The notes: a model not told the origin generated them from the letters alone. Shown: positions 7,998-16,934, counted from the first letter of the stretch. The stretch is DNA of 64,000 nt from Humibacter sp049446075 (GCF_049446075.1 NZ_JBMSEB010000001.1:1178001-1242000); one strand, 5' to 3'. Program-made: numbers and translations.

Positions 7998-9076
7998 TCG
8001 CGCACCTCGATTCCCTCGTGCTCGATTCCGGCTCCGGGCTCCAGGCCGTCCAGGCCGCCCTCCGCCTCGTTCGGACCACCTGGCACGACGCTCAGGTCCC
8101 CGGTCTCCCCGGCGGCGGCTGCGACGGCGCGCCTACCGCGCAGCCGCGGATCGGCGAGGTCGTTGAGGCTCTCGCCGACGAGCGTGATGCCGAGCACGAC
8201 GAGCACGATGGCGAGGCCCGGATAGAGGCCGGTCCACCAGATGCCGCTCGTGACGTCGGCGATGGCCTTGTTCAGGTCGTAGCCCCATTCGCTGGCGGAC
8301 GACGGCTCGATTCCGAAGCCGAGGAAGCCCAAACCGGCGAGCGTGAGGATCGCCTCCGACGCGTTGAGCGTGAAGATCAGCGGCAGGGTTCGAGTCGAGT
8401 TGCGGAACACGTGCTTGAACATGATGCGGCCGGTGCTCGCGCCGATCACCTTCGCCGACTCCACATACGCCTCGGCCTTGATGCGCACGGCCTCGGCCCT
8501 GATCACCCGGAAGTACTGCGGTATGTAGACCACCGTGATCGAGATCCCGGCGGCCAGGATGCCGCCCCACAGGCTCGACTGACCGCCGGAGATGACGATC
8601 GACATGACGATCGCCAGCAGCAGCGTCGGGAACGCGTAGATCGCATCGCAGACCACGACGAGCACCCGATCGAGCCAGCCGCCGATGTAGCCCGAGATGA
8701 GGCCGAGGAGCACGCCGATGAAGATGGACAGCACGACCGCGACGATGATGACGCTCGCCGCGGTCTGCGCACCCCAGATGACCCGGGAGAACACGTCGTA
8801 ACCGCCGACCGTGGTTCCCCAGATGTGCGCCGGGCTCGGCGGCTGCTGGGAGCCGAAGTCCTTGCCGTTCGCACCGTGCAGCTGGGCGAAACCGTATGGG
8901 GCGATCAGCGGGGCGCAGACCGCCACGACGACGAACAGGGCGGTGATGATGAGCCCGGCCACGAGCATCCCACGCTGCACACCCATCGACTGCTGCAGCT
9001 GGTGCACGACGGGAATGCGCGACCAGACGGGGCGTTTGCGCACAGGCGCGGCGGGCAGGGCCGAGGTGGTCGCCAT
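7994..9076 (-). CDS. Dipeptide/oligopeptide ABC transporter, permease (DppC type)
   Basis: 360-residue inner-membrane permease. It has an N-terminal helix (GMLVAGLIITALFVVVAVCAP), the OppC_N segment, four to five further helices and the EAA-type loop (AEAYVESAKVIGASTGRIMFKHVFRN) that contacts the ATPase. It carries an extended cytoplasmic C-terminus after the NDLADPRLR motif that normally ends the family; the extra ~50 residues (AVAAAAGETGDLSV...) are low complexity. It starts 1 base after the DppB gene stop and overlaps the ATPase start by 4 bases. Confidence 0.95.
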   Translation of the reverse strand: MATTSALPAAPVRKRPVWSRIPVVHQLQQSMGVQRGMLVAGLIITALFVVVAVCAPLIAPYGFAQLHGANGKDFGSQQPPSPAHIWGTTVGGYDVFSRVIWGAQTAASVIIVAVVLSIFIGVLLGLISGYIGGWLDRVLVVVCDAIYAFPTLLLAIVMSIVISGGQSSLWGGILAAGISITVVYIPQYFRVIRAEAVRIKAEAYVESAKVIGASTGRIMFKHVFRNSTRTLPLIFTLNASEAILTLAGLGFLGFGIEPSSASEWGYDLNKAIADVTSGIWWTGLYPGLAIVLVVLGITLVGESLNDLADPRLRGRRAVAAAAGETGDLSVVPGGPNEAEGGLDGLEPGAGIEHEGIEVRE

Positions 9077-9077
9077 G

Positions 9078-10178
9078 TCAGTACCTCACTCTCGGGTCGA
9101 TGAGCGCGGCGATGACGTCGACCACGAAGTTCGTGATGGCCACGATGACGGCGAGCATGGCGACGATGCCCTGCACAGCCACGTAGTCGCGGGCCTGCAG
9201 ATACTGGGCAAGCTGAAAACCGAGACCCTTCCACTCGAAGGTGGTCTCCGTGAGCACGGCTCCGCCGAGCAGCAGCGCGATCTGCAGCCCCATGACGGTG
9301 ATGATCGGGATGAGGGCCGGGCGGTAGGCGTGCTTACGCACCAGCCGGAACTCGCTCACCCCTCGTGAGCGGCCGGATGTCACGTAGTCCGTCGACAGCG
9401 TGCTGATCACGTTCGTGCGGACGAGCCTGAGGAACACGCCGGCCGTGAGGAATCCGAGGGCTATGCCAGGAAGCACTGCGTGAGCGAGAACGTCGCCGAC
9501 GATGGCGGGGTCGCCGGTCTGGAACGAGTCGATCAGGTAGATGCCGGTCGGATGGTCGAGTGACTGCATGGTCAACTCGTCTCCGGTGGTCGCGCGCCCG
9601 GAGACCGGAAGCCATCCGAGCCATACCGAGAAGATCAGTTTGAGCAGCAGTCCGGCGAAGAACACCGGGGTGGCGTAGCAGAGGATGGCGAAGATGCGCA
9701 GCAGCGCGTCCCATCCCTTGTCCCTGAAGTAGGCGGCGAGCATCCCGAGCGGTATGCCCACGATGAAGGCGACGATCAGCGCGTAGAACGCCAGCTCGAG
9801 AGTTGCGGCGCCATAGGTGACGAGCACCGTCGTGACCTGTTGATGGTCGCTGAAGGTCGTTCCGAAGTTGCCGGTGAGGATCTGGCCGAGGTACTGGAAG
9901 TACTGCACGATCAGCGGGCGGTCATAGCCTGCGGCGTGGATGCGCCTGGCGAGCTCATCCGCCGGGAGGCGGCCCCCCTGCGCCGCCGTGATGGGGTCTC
10001 CCGTGGTGCGCATCAGGAAGAACACGACCGTCACGAGGATGAAGATCGTCGGAATGATCAGCAGGAACCTGATGAGGATGTAGCGGAGCAGGCCGCCGCC
10101 AGGACGACGGCTGCCTGGCACGGATGCCGGGGCCGTCGTCTGCGACAGCGGGTCGGGTGATTCGAGCAGGGCCGTCAT
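9078..10178 (-). CDS. Dipeptide/oligopeptide ABC transporter, permease (DppB type)
   Basis: 366-residue permease. A first transmembrane helix LIRFLLIIPTIFILVTVVFF is followed by the DppB hallmark DPITAAQGG (the family's large extracellular loop), then five helices and the EAA loop TSGRSRGVSEFRLVRKHAYR. The ATG at 10178 was chosen over an upstream in-frame GTG because GAGGAAGT precedes it. It forms the heterodimeric channel with the DppC-type protein. Separated from the binding-protein gene by 105 bases that contain a strong hairpin. Confidence 0.94.
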   Translation of the reverse strand: MTALLESPDPLSQTTAPASVPGSRRPGGGLLRYILIRFLLIIPTIFILVTVVFFLMRTTGDPITAAQGGRLPADELARRIHAAGYDRPLIVQYFQYLGQILTGNFGTTFSDHQQVTTVLVTYGAATLELAFYALIVAFIVGIPLGMLAAYFRDKGWDALLRIFAILCYATPVFFAGLLLKLIFSVWLGWLPVSGRATTGDELTMQSLDHPTGIYLIDSFQTGDPAIVGDVLAHAVLPGIALGFLTAGVFLRLVRTNVISTLSTDYVTSGRSRGVSEFRLVRKHAYRPALIPIITVMGLQIALLLGGAVLTETTFEWKGLGFQLAQYLQARDYVAVQGIVAMLAVIVAITNFVVDVIAALIDPRVRY

Positions 10179-10217
10179 GACTTCCTCGTTCGCCGGATGG
10201 TGGTGCCGCACAGGTTC

Positions 10218-10249
10218 GGGTGGCCCGACCGCATGGGGCCGGGCCACCC
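10218..10249 (-). terminator. Hairpin between binding-protein and permease genes (partial terminator/attenuator)
   Basis: Perfect 10-bp inverted repeat (GGGTGGCCCG ... CGGGCCACCC) with a 12-base loop and no U-run. It sits between the binding-protein gene and the first permease gene of the same operon. Such intercistronic hairpins commonly stop part of the transcription or protect the upstream mRNA, giving more binding protein than membrane parts. Role inferred from position. Confidence 0.6.
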
Positions 10250-10283
10250 TTCGCTGTGCTGTGCGAGCCGGAGCTCTAACGCG

Positions 10284-11906
10284 CTACTTGTGCAGCGGCG
10301 CGTAACGGAACTTGAACGAGGCGTCGAGCGTCGTGCCCTTGATGTCGGAACCGACGACGGCGACCTGGGATCCCTGCAGGTACGGCAGCGTGGAGAGGTC
10401 CTTCGCCACGGTGTCCTGGATCTGCTCGATCAGCTTGGTGCGGGTCGACTTGTCGGTCGTCCCGACCTGCTCGTTGATGAGCTTCTGCACCTCTGGGTTG
10501 TCGTAGTGGTTGCCGAGGAAGTTGTCCTTGACGAAGAACGGCGTGAGGTAGTTGTCGGCATCGGAGTAGTCCGGGAACCATCCGAGCTGGTACGCCGGGT
10601 ACACGTCGGCGACGCGGTCCTTGGAGTACTGCACATACTCCGTCGAGGCGAGGTTGACCTTGAAGAGGCCGCCGTTCTCGAGCTGGTCCTTGATCATGGC
10701 GTACTCGTCCGCAGACGACGGGCCGTAGTGGTCGGGCGTGTACTGCAGGCTGAGGTTGATGGGCGTGGTGACGCCTGCTGCCTGGAGTGCCTGCTTCGCT
10801 TTGTCGAGCGAAGGTCCGCCGTTGCCGTCGCCGTACAGCGGCTTCAGCGACTCCGTCGCACCCGTGAGTCCCTGGGCGACGTAGGAGTACAGCGGCGTGT
10901 AGGTGTTCTTGTACACCTGGTTCGCGATCGCCTTGCGGTCGATCAGGTCTGCAGCCGCCTGACGCACGGCGAGCGCCTTCTTGGCGTCGGCATCCGGGGT
11001 CGTGGCACCGTACGGCATCGTGTTGAAGTTGAACACGATGTACCGGATCTCACCGCCCGGCCCGTCGACGACCTTCACCTTCTTGTCGGAGCGGAGGCTC
11101 GCGATGTCGGTTGCAGACAACGACCTGAAGGCCACGTCGATGTTGCCCTGCTGGATGTCCAGCTTCATGTTGGGCGCCGTGCTGTAGTACTTCACGTTGA
11201 TCGTGCCGGTCTTGGCAGCGCCGAGCAGACCCTTGTAGTCCGGGTTCGCCTTGTACTGGATCAGGTTGTTGACCTTGTAGCTCTTGATCGTGTACTGGCC
11301 GGCGAAGGCCTCGCCCTTGACGATGGTGTTGTCTGGGGTGACCTTGTCCGCCGAGAACACCTGCTCGTCGACGATCGGGCCGGCCGGGCTGGAGAGCACC
11401 TGCGCGAAGGTCTGGTCGTTCGGCACCTTCAAGTGGAAGACGGCCGTGAGCTTGTCGGGCGTCGTGACGTCTTTGAGGTTGCCGAGCAGGGATGCCGGCC
11501 CGTTCGGGTCGTTGATCTTCAGCTGGCGCTCGAACGTGAACTTGACGTCGGACGAGGTGAGAGCGTGCCCGTTGGCGAACTTCAGGTCCTTCTTGAGCTT
11601 GACCGTGTAGTCCGTGGGCGACGTGAACTTGGCCGAGGCCGCGATGTCCGGCTTCACGTCAGGGCTGCCGTACGGCGTGTTCATGAGGAACGGGTACACC
11701 TGGTTCATCACGGCGAACGAACCGTTGTCATAAGAGCCTGCCGGGTCGATACTCGTGATCTTGTCGGTCGTGCCGATGGTGAGCGACCCACCGCTCGAGT
11801 TCGAGGAGCCGCCGGAGCCGGAGCATCCGGCTAGGGCGAGAGCCGACACGGCGAGCGCCGATGCGCCCAACAAAACCCGCGCGCGACGGGTGGATGCCGA
11901 TTTCAT
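10284..11906 (-). CDS. Dipeptide/oligopeptide ABC transporter, substrate-binding lipoprotein
   Basis: 540-residue solute receptor of the SBP_bac_5 family. Signal peptide with lipobox LALAGC (Cys28) and a Ser/Gly linker. Family landmarks are TSSDVKFTFER (the signature region near residue 120), DTNP-like hinge segments and the C-terminal AYQLGWFPDYSDADNYLTPFF. Captures peptides or similar solutes and hands them to the two permeases. First gene of the leftward operon. The promoter lies in the 273-bp region shared with the divergent DUF5107 gene. Confidence 0.95.
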   Translation of the reverse strand: MKSASTRRARVLLGASALAVSALALAGCSGSGGSSNSSGGSLTIGTTDKITSIDPAGSYDNGSFAVMNQVYPFLMNTPYGSPDVKPDIAASAKFTSPTDYTVKLKKDLKFANGHALTSSDVKFTFERQLKINDPNGPASLLGNLKDVTTPDKLTAVFHLKVPNDQTFAQVLSSPAGPIVDEQVFSADKVTPDNTIVKGEAFAGQYTIKSYKVNNLIQYKANPDYKGLLGAAKTGTINVKYYSTAPNMKLDIQQGNIDVAFRSLSATDIASLRSDKKVKVVDGPGGEIRYIVFNFNTMPYGATTPDADAKKALAVRQAAADLIDRKAIANQVYKNTYTPLYSYVAQGLTGATESLKPLYGDGNGGPSLDKAKQALQAAGVTTPINLSLQYTPDHYGPSSADEYAMIKDQLENGGLFKVNLASTEYVQYSKDRVADVYPAYQLGWFPDYSDADNYLTPFFVKDNFLGNHYDNPEVQKLINEQVGTTDKSTRTKLIEQIQDTVAKDLSTLPYLQGSQVAVVGSDIKGTTLDASFKFRYAPLHK

Positions 11907-12099
11907 ACAGGTAGGAGCCTCTCTGCTGACCTATGCCTGCGACCGATTGGCCGCCGACGCTGATCGATCTGCGAGCGCGCACAGAACAAGGGCGCGCTTC
12001 GCGGGTTCTTATGTCCTAACACAGGGGCAGTCCATGGCTCTGCGTCGGCAACAGACTGGCCCCACGATCGTTATTCGATGGAAACGCATAGAGCGCGAA

Positions 12100-12129
12100 T
12101 CGCGCAAGAGGATGCTCGTTCGCGCAAGA
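12100..12129 (+). promoter_or_regulatory. Two TCGCGCAAGA direct repeats 20 bp apart upstream of the DUF5107 gene
   Basis: Identical 10-mers at 12100-12109 and 12120-12129. The start-to-start distance of 20 bp (two helical turns) puts both on the same DNA face, 50-80 bp before the DUF5107 start. They are within the 273-bp divergent region with the dipeptide operon. Candidate activator or two-component-regulator site; inference only. Confidence 0.35.
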
Positions 12130-12179
12130 AAGCTGCGTGAGCGCCGCACTTCCCGCCCAGTCTGACAACATGGGCCACG

Positions 12180-14213
12180 ATGAACGCGCAGTCCCTCGCT
12201 ACCGTCTCCCTGCAGGAACGCGTCATGCGTTCGGGCGCGCTCGGCGATCCGAACCCTCTGCCACCCATCGCGGGAAACGGGGACCTCCACGCGAATGCTG
12301 GTGGAGAGGGGCTCGACGACGAGCTGCGCGCCGGACTTGCGTACGGCAAGGTCGAGACCGTATTGCCGTACCTCGTGCAAGACGGCTACTCGCGCGAGCT
12401 GGCCGAGGCCGGCCATCCGGTCGCCGTTCTGGAGAACGACCTTATGCGGGCGGAGTTCCTGCTCGACCTCGGCGGGCGGCTCCGGTCTCTGATCGACAAG
12501 CGCACGGGCCGCGAGCTGCTGCACAGGAACCCGGTCTTCCGGCCGGCGAACCTGGCGCTGCGCAACGCGTGGTTCGCGGGCGGGGTGGAGTGGAACCTCG
12601 GAACGACCGGGCACTGGCCCCTCACGTGTTCACCGCTGCACGCGCTGAGGGTGCGACGCGCGAACGAGTCGGGTGGCCCGGCTCCCGATGGCGGCGAGAC
12701 GTTGCGCATGTACGAGTACGAGCGGATGCGCGGGCTCGTCGTTCAGGTCGACGCCTCGCTCGCCCCCGACGTGCCGCTGCTCACCGTCACGGTGACCCTG
12801 CGCAACCCTCGCAGCACCGAGGTGCCCGTGTACTGGTGGTCGAACATCGCGGTCGACGAGCGCGACGACGTGCGAGTTATCGCTCCGGCGGACTCCGCCT
12901 ATCGCTTCGGCTACGAGGGGGTGCTGTCGAGGGTGCCCTTCCCCGAGGCCTATCGGGACGGCGTCGATCGCAGCTATACGACACGGTCGCGCGACGCGGC
13001 CGACTATTTCTTCGAACTGAACCGCCCGCCCATGCCATGGATCGCCGCCCTCGGTGCGGACGGCAGCGGACTGTTCCACGCGTCAACGGAACGACTGCGC
13101 GGCCGCAAGCTCTTCCTCTGGGGCACCGCCCAGGGCAGTGGGCACTGGCAACGCTGGCTGACCGACGGTGAGCATCCGTATCTGGAGATCCAGGCCGGCC
13201 TCGCCCGCACGCAGCTCGAGCATCTGCCGATGCCCGCCGCCGCCACCTGGAGCTGGACCGAGGCTTACGGTCTCGCGCAGGCCGATCCGTCCGCCGTGCA
13301 CGCCTCCTGGGATGAAGCTGTCGCCGCGGCCGGCGAGGCCGTCGAACGCAGTGGCGCGCCGGCGGTGCTCCTGCGTGAAGAGGCAAGAGACCCAAGCGGC
13401 GACGAGGTGGTGGAGGTGCTGCAGCGGGCATCCGGCTGGGGCGCGCTCGAGGAGGTGCGCCGCGCACAGTCGGAGCAACCCGCCTTGTCGACGCCGGCCA
13501 CCCCGTTCTTCGCAAGCGACCTCGGCCCCCAGCAGGAATGGTGGCTCGCGGCGCTGAACGGGGCCGACCTCGACGCCGATCCGTCGCAAGCGCCGCTCTC
13601 CTATCAGTCGGACCAGGCGTGGGCACCGATCGCGACGGGCCGGTCCGGCTGGATGGCGCGTCTGCAGGAGGGCGTGCTCGCCGTCGCGCGGGGAAGGTGG
13701 GATGCCGCGGTCGAGGCGTGGCGGGCATCCATCGCTGTGCGGGACAACGGCTGGGCGTGGCGCAACCTCGCCGTTGCCGCCGAGCGCGACGGCGACATGG
13801 ACGGGGCGGCTGATGCGTATCGTATGGCGCGTGCCCTGCTCCCTCGACTGTTGCCCCTCAGCATCGAGGCGATGCGCCAGCTGCTCGAGGCCGGGCGGCC
13901 TCTGGAGGCGTTGGCGCTCATCGAGACGCTGGATGCGACGCAGCGGTCGGACGGGCGAGTCAGGTTCGCGGAGGCGCAGGCATCCCTCGCGCTGGGCGAC
14001 CTGGAGCGCTGCGAACGTCTGCTCGACGAGGGCATCGAGATGGCCGATCTGAAAGAGGGCGAGAGCTCGCTCGACGGGCTCTGGGCCGAGTACCAGGCGG
14101 CGCGCATGGCGGCACGCGAGGGCGTGGCGGTGACGGATGCCGTGCGCGAGCGGGCGGCGCGCGAGTTCCCGCCGCCTGAGCGGTACGACTTCCGCATGCA
14201 CGTCGAGGGGTAG
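12180..14213 (+). CDS. DUF5107 domain protein with TPR-like C-terminus
   Basis: 677 residues. The N-terminal part (about 75-390) is the DUF5107 fold, resembling galactose-mutarotase/glycosidase sandwich domains (VLENDLMRAEFLLDLGGRLRSLIDKRTGRELL, then NAWFAGGVEWNLGTTGHWPL, and later LEIQAGLARTQLEHLPM). The C-terminal ~200 residues form helical TPR-type repeats (AVEAWRASIAVRDNGWAWRNLAVAAERDGDMDGAADAY). Length matches full family members. Probably acts on or binds carbohydrate in the cytosol, but no reaction is established. A second possible start (ATG 12225) has the better ribosome site AGGAA. Confidence 0.85.
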   Translation: MNAQSLATVSLQERVMRSGALGDPNPLPPIAGNGDLHANAGGEGLDDELRAGLAYGKVETVLPYLVQDGYSRELAEAGHPVAVLENDLMRAEFLLDLGGRLRSLIDKRTGRELLHRNPVFRPANLALRNAWFAGGVEWNLGTTGHWPLTCSPLHALRVRRANESGGPAPDGGETLRMYEYERMRGLVVQVDASLAPDVPLLTVTVTLRNPRSTEVPVYWWSNIAVDERDDVRVIAPADSAYRFGYEGVLSRVPFPEAYRDGVDRSYTTRSRDAADYFFELNRPPMPWIAALGADGSGLFHASTERLRGRKLFLWGTAQGSGHWQRWLTDGEHPYLEIQAGLARTQLEHLPMPAAATWSWTEAYGLAQADPSAVHASWDEAVAAAGEAVERSGAPAVLLREEARDPSGDEVVEVLQRASGWGALEEVRRAQSEQPALSTPATPFFASDLGPQQEWWLAALNGADLDADPSQAPLSYQSDQAWAPIATGRSGWMARLQEGVLAVARGRWDAAVEAWRASIAVRDNGWAWRNLAVAAERDGDMDGAADAYRMARALLPRLLPLSIEAMRQLLEAGRPLEALALIETLDATQRSDGRVRFAEAQASLALGDLERCERLLDEGIEMADLKEGESSLDGLWAEYQAARMAAREGVAVTDAVRERAAREFPPPERYDFRMHVEG

Positions 14214-14238
14214 GTGGATGCCGCGATACGATCGCGGC

Positions 14239-14517
14239 ATGGTCCGGCGACTCGTGCTCGTTCTGCTCGCGGCGTTCGTCGCGGTAGCCGAGCTTGAGCC
14301 TGCCTCGATGACGGCGACGAGCCTCCTCGTCGCCCTGGCGGTGGTGGCGGTCGCCGCGGCGGCCGTCATCATGCTCGGCAACTCGGCAGCGATGCGACGA
14401 CCGGCTCGTATCGAAGCAGCACGCGACGCGTGGCTCGCGTCGACAGCAGAACACTCTCCGACACACACGGATGTCCGCCTCCTCATGCGAGCCCGTCCGC
14501 CATCGCTCACGTCGTAG
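14239..14517 (+). CDS. Small membrane protein upstream of the YidC-like gene (possibly DUF6412 family)
   Basis: 92 residues with two predicted transmembrane helices (LVLVLLAAFVAVAEL and a run of Ala/Val around LVALAVVAVAAAAVIML) and a soluble tail of about 40 residues. An in-frame ATG at 14218 would add seven residues; the second ATG begins with MVRRL, a normal membrane N-terminus. It sits 89 bases before the insertase gene, a pairing I associate with Oxa1/YidC paralog loci of actinobacteria. Family assignment is from memory and tentative. Confidence 0.65.
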   Translation: MVRRLVLVLLAAFVAVAELEPASMTATSLLVALAVVAVAAAAVIMLGNSAAMRRPARIEAARDAWLASTAEHSPTHTDVRLLMRARPPSLTS

Positions 14518-14606
14518 CGGCACCTTCCTGCTGAGCCTTCGGCTCGCGTCGGTGCCCGCTCACGCGTTCACCGACCAGCTTGACGACATTCGAGGACTCA
14601 GTTTTC

Positions 14607-15347
14607 ATGGACCCCTTCTCATTCCCACCCTTTGCGGCAGTGCTCGACGGCACCGCGACTCTCATCGGAGCACTCGCGCATGTGCTCGAATCGGCTATGC
14701 CCAGCGGCGTCGCCGTGCTGATGGCCATGGCCGTGGTCACCCTGGCTCTGCGTGCCGCCCTTATTCCCGTGGGCCTTGCCAACGCGAAGGCCCAGCTCGC
14801 GCGTGCTCGCCTCGCCCCGAAGGTGCGAGCGCTTCAGCGGCGCCATGGCACCGACGCCGCGCTGCTCGCTCGAAAGACGCAAGAGCTCTACGCGGCGGAG
14901 GGAGTGTCTCCCTTCGCAGGGATGTTGCCCGCTGTCCTGCAGATTCCGGTCGTGTCGGTGCTGTACGGGGTCTTCACCCGGGCGACGGTGGCCGGGCACG
15001 CGAATGCGCTGCTCGCGCATACGGTTCTCGGCACGCCGCTCGGGGCATCCTTTGCGCAACTTCTTACGACCGGTACGCTCGCCGGACTCGCGCTTCCGAC
15101 CGCCTTGCTCGTGGCGATCGTCGTTGTCGCCGTCGCCTCACGAGCGCTCGCACTGCAATCCGCCAGGCGCGCGGATCCCGACGCACCCGGGCCGACACGG
15201 CTCTCTGCGGTTCTGAGCTGGTTACCGCTGCTCAGTGCCGTGTTCGCCGCTCTTGCACCCGTTGCGGCATCCGTCTACCTCGTTGTCTCGATCAGTTGGG
15301 CGAGCGCGGAGCGCACGATCGCGATGCGCCGCTATCTGGCGGCATGA
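14607..15347 (+). CDS. yidC: YidC/Oxa1-family membrane protein insertase (paralog)
   Basis: 246-residue membrane protein of the 60KD_IMP/Oxa1 family, which inserts and folds proteins in the cytoplasmic membrane. Start of the conserved domain near VVTLALRAALIPVGLANAKAQ, with the cytosolic hairpin PKVRALQRRHGTDAALLARKTQELYAAEGVSPFAGMLP and the conserved LQIPVVSVLYGVF helix. About five transmembrane helices. It lacks the large extracellular domain and the basic C-terminal tail of the housekeeping YidC beside rpmH/rnpA, so it is likely a second, specialised copy. ATG 14607 chosen over a TTG nine codons upstream. Confidence 0.85.
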   Translation: MDPFSFPPFAAVLDGTATLIGALAHVLESAMPSGVAVLMAMAVVTLALRAALIPVGLANAKAQLARARLAPKVRALQRRHGTDAALLARKTQELYAAEGVSPFAGMLPAVLQIPVVSVLYGVFTRATVAGHANALLAHTVLGTPLGASFAQLLTTGTLAGLALPTALLVAIVVVAVASRALALQSARRADPDAPGPTRLSAVLSWLPLLSAVFAALAPVAASVYLVVSISWASAERTIAMRRYLAA

Positions 15348-15383
15348 CGGTGCGGGCATGCCAGGATGCCCTAGAGGTCGAGG

Positions 15384-15770
15384 TCACACCTCGACGCGGT
15401 AGTTCAGCTGCAGCTCGTCGGCAGGCACGCCACGGATTCCCCAGTTCGACCGCGGGGTCTCGGTGATCGTGATCTCGACGTCGGAAGGCCCGATGCCCAC
15501 GCTCCCGAGTTCCGCGATCAGAGCACGGATGTAGTCCTTCTTGGTGTCGACGGAACGCCCCTCGAACATGCTGACCTCCACGATCGTGTAGTCGATCGTG
15601 CGGTCGGCAGGCGCGAAGAAGGTGCCGGCCTCGAGTGGGACGAACCGATGGAATCTCTTCTCGGCCGGAAGTCCGAGCACACGGATCGAGGCGGTGTGGA
15701 TGGCATCCGACACCGCCTCGATACGTGGGCGAAGAGCCTCAGCGTGTCCGTAGACCACGATCTGCGCCAT
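15384..15770 (-). CDS. Tautomerase-family protein
   Basis: 128 residues, close to the Tautomerase_2 (4-oxalocrotonate tautomerase-like, tandem) family. Recognisable segments are SMFEGRSVDTKKDYIRALIAEL and the C-terminal ETPRSNWGIRGVPADELQLNY. The protein starts Met-Ala-Gln, so the catalytic amino-terminal proline of canonical tautomerases is absent, as in other MAQ-starting members. Enzyme activity is therefore uncertain. It lies alone between the insertase gene (convergent) and nrdB. Confidence 0.85.
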   Translation of the reverse strand: MAQIVVYGHAEALRPRIEAVSDAIHTASIRVLGLPAEKRFHRFVPLEAGTFFAPADRTIDYTIVEVSMFEGRSVDTKKDYIRALIAELGSVGIGPSDVEITITETPRSNWGIRGVPADELQLNYRVEV

Positions 15771-15826
15771 GCGTCGCTCCTCGGGGTTCTCGTAGCCTAA
15801 GACCTGCCCGGCAAATCCGATACGCC

Positions 15827-16810
15827 CTAGCTGCTGGCCTTCGCGTTGGACTCGTACGAGGTGTTGATCGACTCGAAGAAGTTGACCAACTCAAGCGTGT
15901 CGTTCGCCGCGGCCATCCACTTCGCGGGGTTGGTCACGTTGTACTCGGGCTCGAAGCCGAGCTCCTCGAGACGGCGGTCGGCCAAGTACCTCACATACTG
16001 GTTGATGTAGTTGGCGTTGAGGCCGAGGATGCCGTTCGGAAGCAGGTCGCGGTTGTACTGCTCCTCCATCTCCACGGCGTCCAGGATCATCTGCTTGATC
16101 TCGGCGGCGAATTCCGGCGTCTGCAGGTCGGCATTCTCCTCAAGCACCGTGAGGATGAGGTTCATGCCGAACTTGAGGTGCAGAGACTCGTCTCGCACGA
16201 TCCAGTCAACCAGCGATCCGAAGTTGCGCAGCAGGTTCCGCTGCCGGAACGACAGCGCCACCATGAATCCGGAGTAGAACCAGATGCCCTCGAGGATGAT
16301 GTTGTAGGCCACGAGGTTGCGGATGAAGTCCTGCTTGCCCTCGGTCGTGGTGATGTCGAGATGCTCCTCCGTCATGCGGCGGATGAACTTGACCTCGAAC
16401 TCCTCCTTGCGCGCCATGGAAGGCACGTCGATGTGGGAGTTGTAGGCCTCATTGCGGTCGATCGGGAACGTCTCGAGCACGTACTCGAAGGACATGCAGT
16501 GGTTGGCCTCCTCCCACATCTGCTTGGCCAGATACAGGTGGGCCTCCGCAGCATTGAGGTATGGGTACACGCCGAACGCGAGCGCCTTGTTCACAAGCAG
16601 CTCGTTGGGGTTGAAGTAGCTCACCAGGAAGGTCACCGCGTGACGTTCCTCGTCGGTCATCTTCTTGAAGTCGGCGATGTCTTCGCCCAGCTGCACCTCA
16701 TTCGGGAACCAGGTGTTGGCGACGGCCTGATCGTAGAGATCCATCGCCCACTGGTACGTCACCGGCTTGAGCAGCAGGCCCTCTTTGATGCCGGTACCCA
16801 GAATGCCCAT
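15827..16810 (-). CDS. nrdB: Class I ribonucleotide reductase, beta (radical-generating) subunit, class Ic type
   Basis: 327-residue R2 protein that builds the metal centre whose oxidising equivalent is sent to the alpha subunit to start deoxynucleotide synthesis. The six metal ligands line up as Glu70 (NPNELLVNK), Glu101 and His104 (EEANH), Glu174 (ILEGIWF), Glu208 and His211 (RDESLH). Position 108, four residues after His104, is Phe where class Ia enzymes have the radical Tyr, and the first ligand is Glu rather than Asp. Both are features of the Chlamydia-type Mn/Fe class Ic enzymes (class Id cannot be excluded). It follows nrdA by 124 bases after the separate tail reading frame. Confidence 0.95.
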   Translation of the reverse strand: MGILGTGIKEGLLLKPVTYQWAMDLYDQAVANTWFPNEVQLGEDIADFKKMTDEERHAVTFLVSYFNPNELLVNKALAFGVYPYLNAAEAHLYLAKQMWEEANHCMSFEYVLETFPIDRNEAYNSHIDVPSMARKEEFEVKFIRRMTEEHLDITTTEGKQDFIRNLVAYNIILEGIWFYSGFMVALSFRQRNLLRNFGSLVDWIVRDESLHLKFGMNLILTVLEENADLQTPEFAAEIKQMILDAVEMEEQYNRDLLPNGILGLNANYINQYVRYLADRRLEELGFEPEYNVTNPAKWMAAANDTLELVNFFESINTSYESNAKASS

Positions 16811-16848
16811 GTTCTCGTCTTTCTCTGTCGTTCTCGTTCGGTGTCTGC

Positions 16849-16927
16849 GGTTTCGATGCGCGCGCCTTCGGGCGTGCTACTCAACCGGCGGTACGCAACT
16901 GCCTTCGGATGCTACTCAACTCGCGGC
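16849..16927 (+). repeat. Two copies of a short palindromic repeat (TTTCGATnCGC...CTACTCAAC) between nrdA and nrdB
   Basis: Copy 1 (16849-16891) reads GGTTTCGATG, then a hairpin GCGCGCC-TTCG-GGCGTGC, then TACTCAACCGGCGG. Copy 2 (16894-16927) keeps GCCTTCGGATGCTACTCAAC but is more decayed. The same repeat occurs twice at 21613-21691. It occupies most of the spacer between the NrdA tail frame and nrdB, so the RNA hairpin could modulate nrdB expression. Confidence 0.65.
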
Positions 16928-16934
16928 AAGCGGC

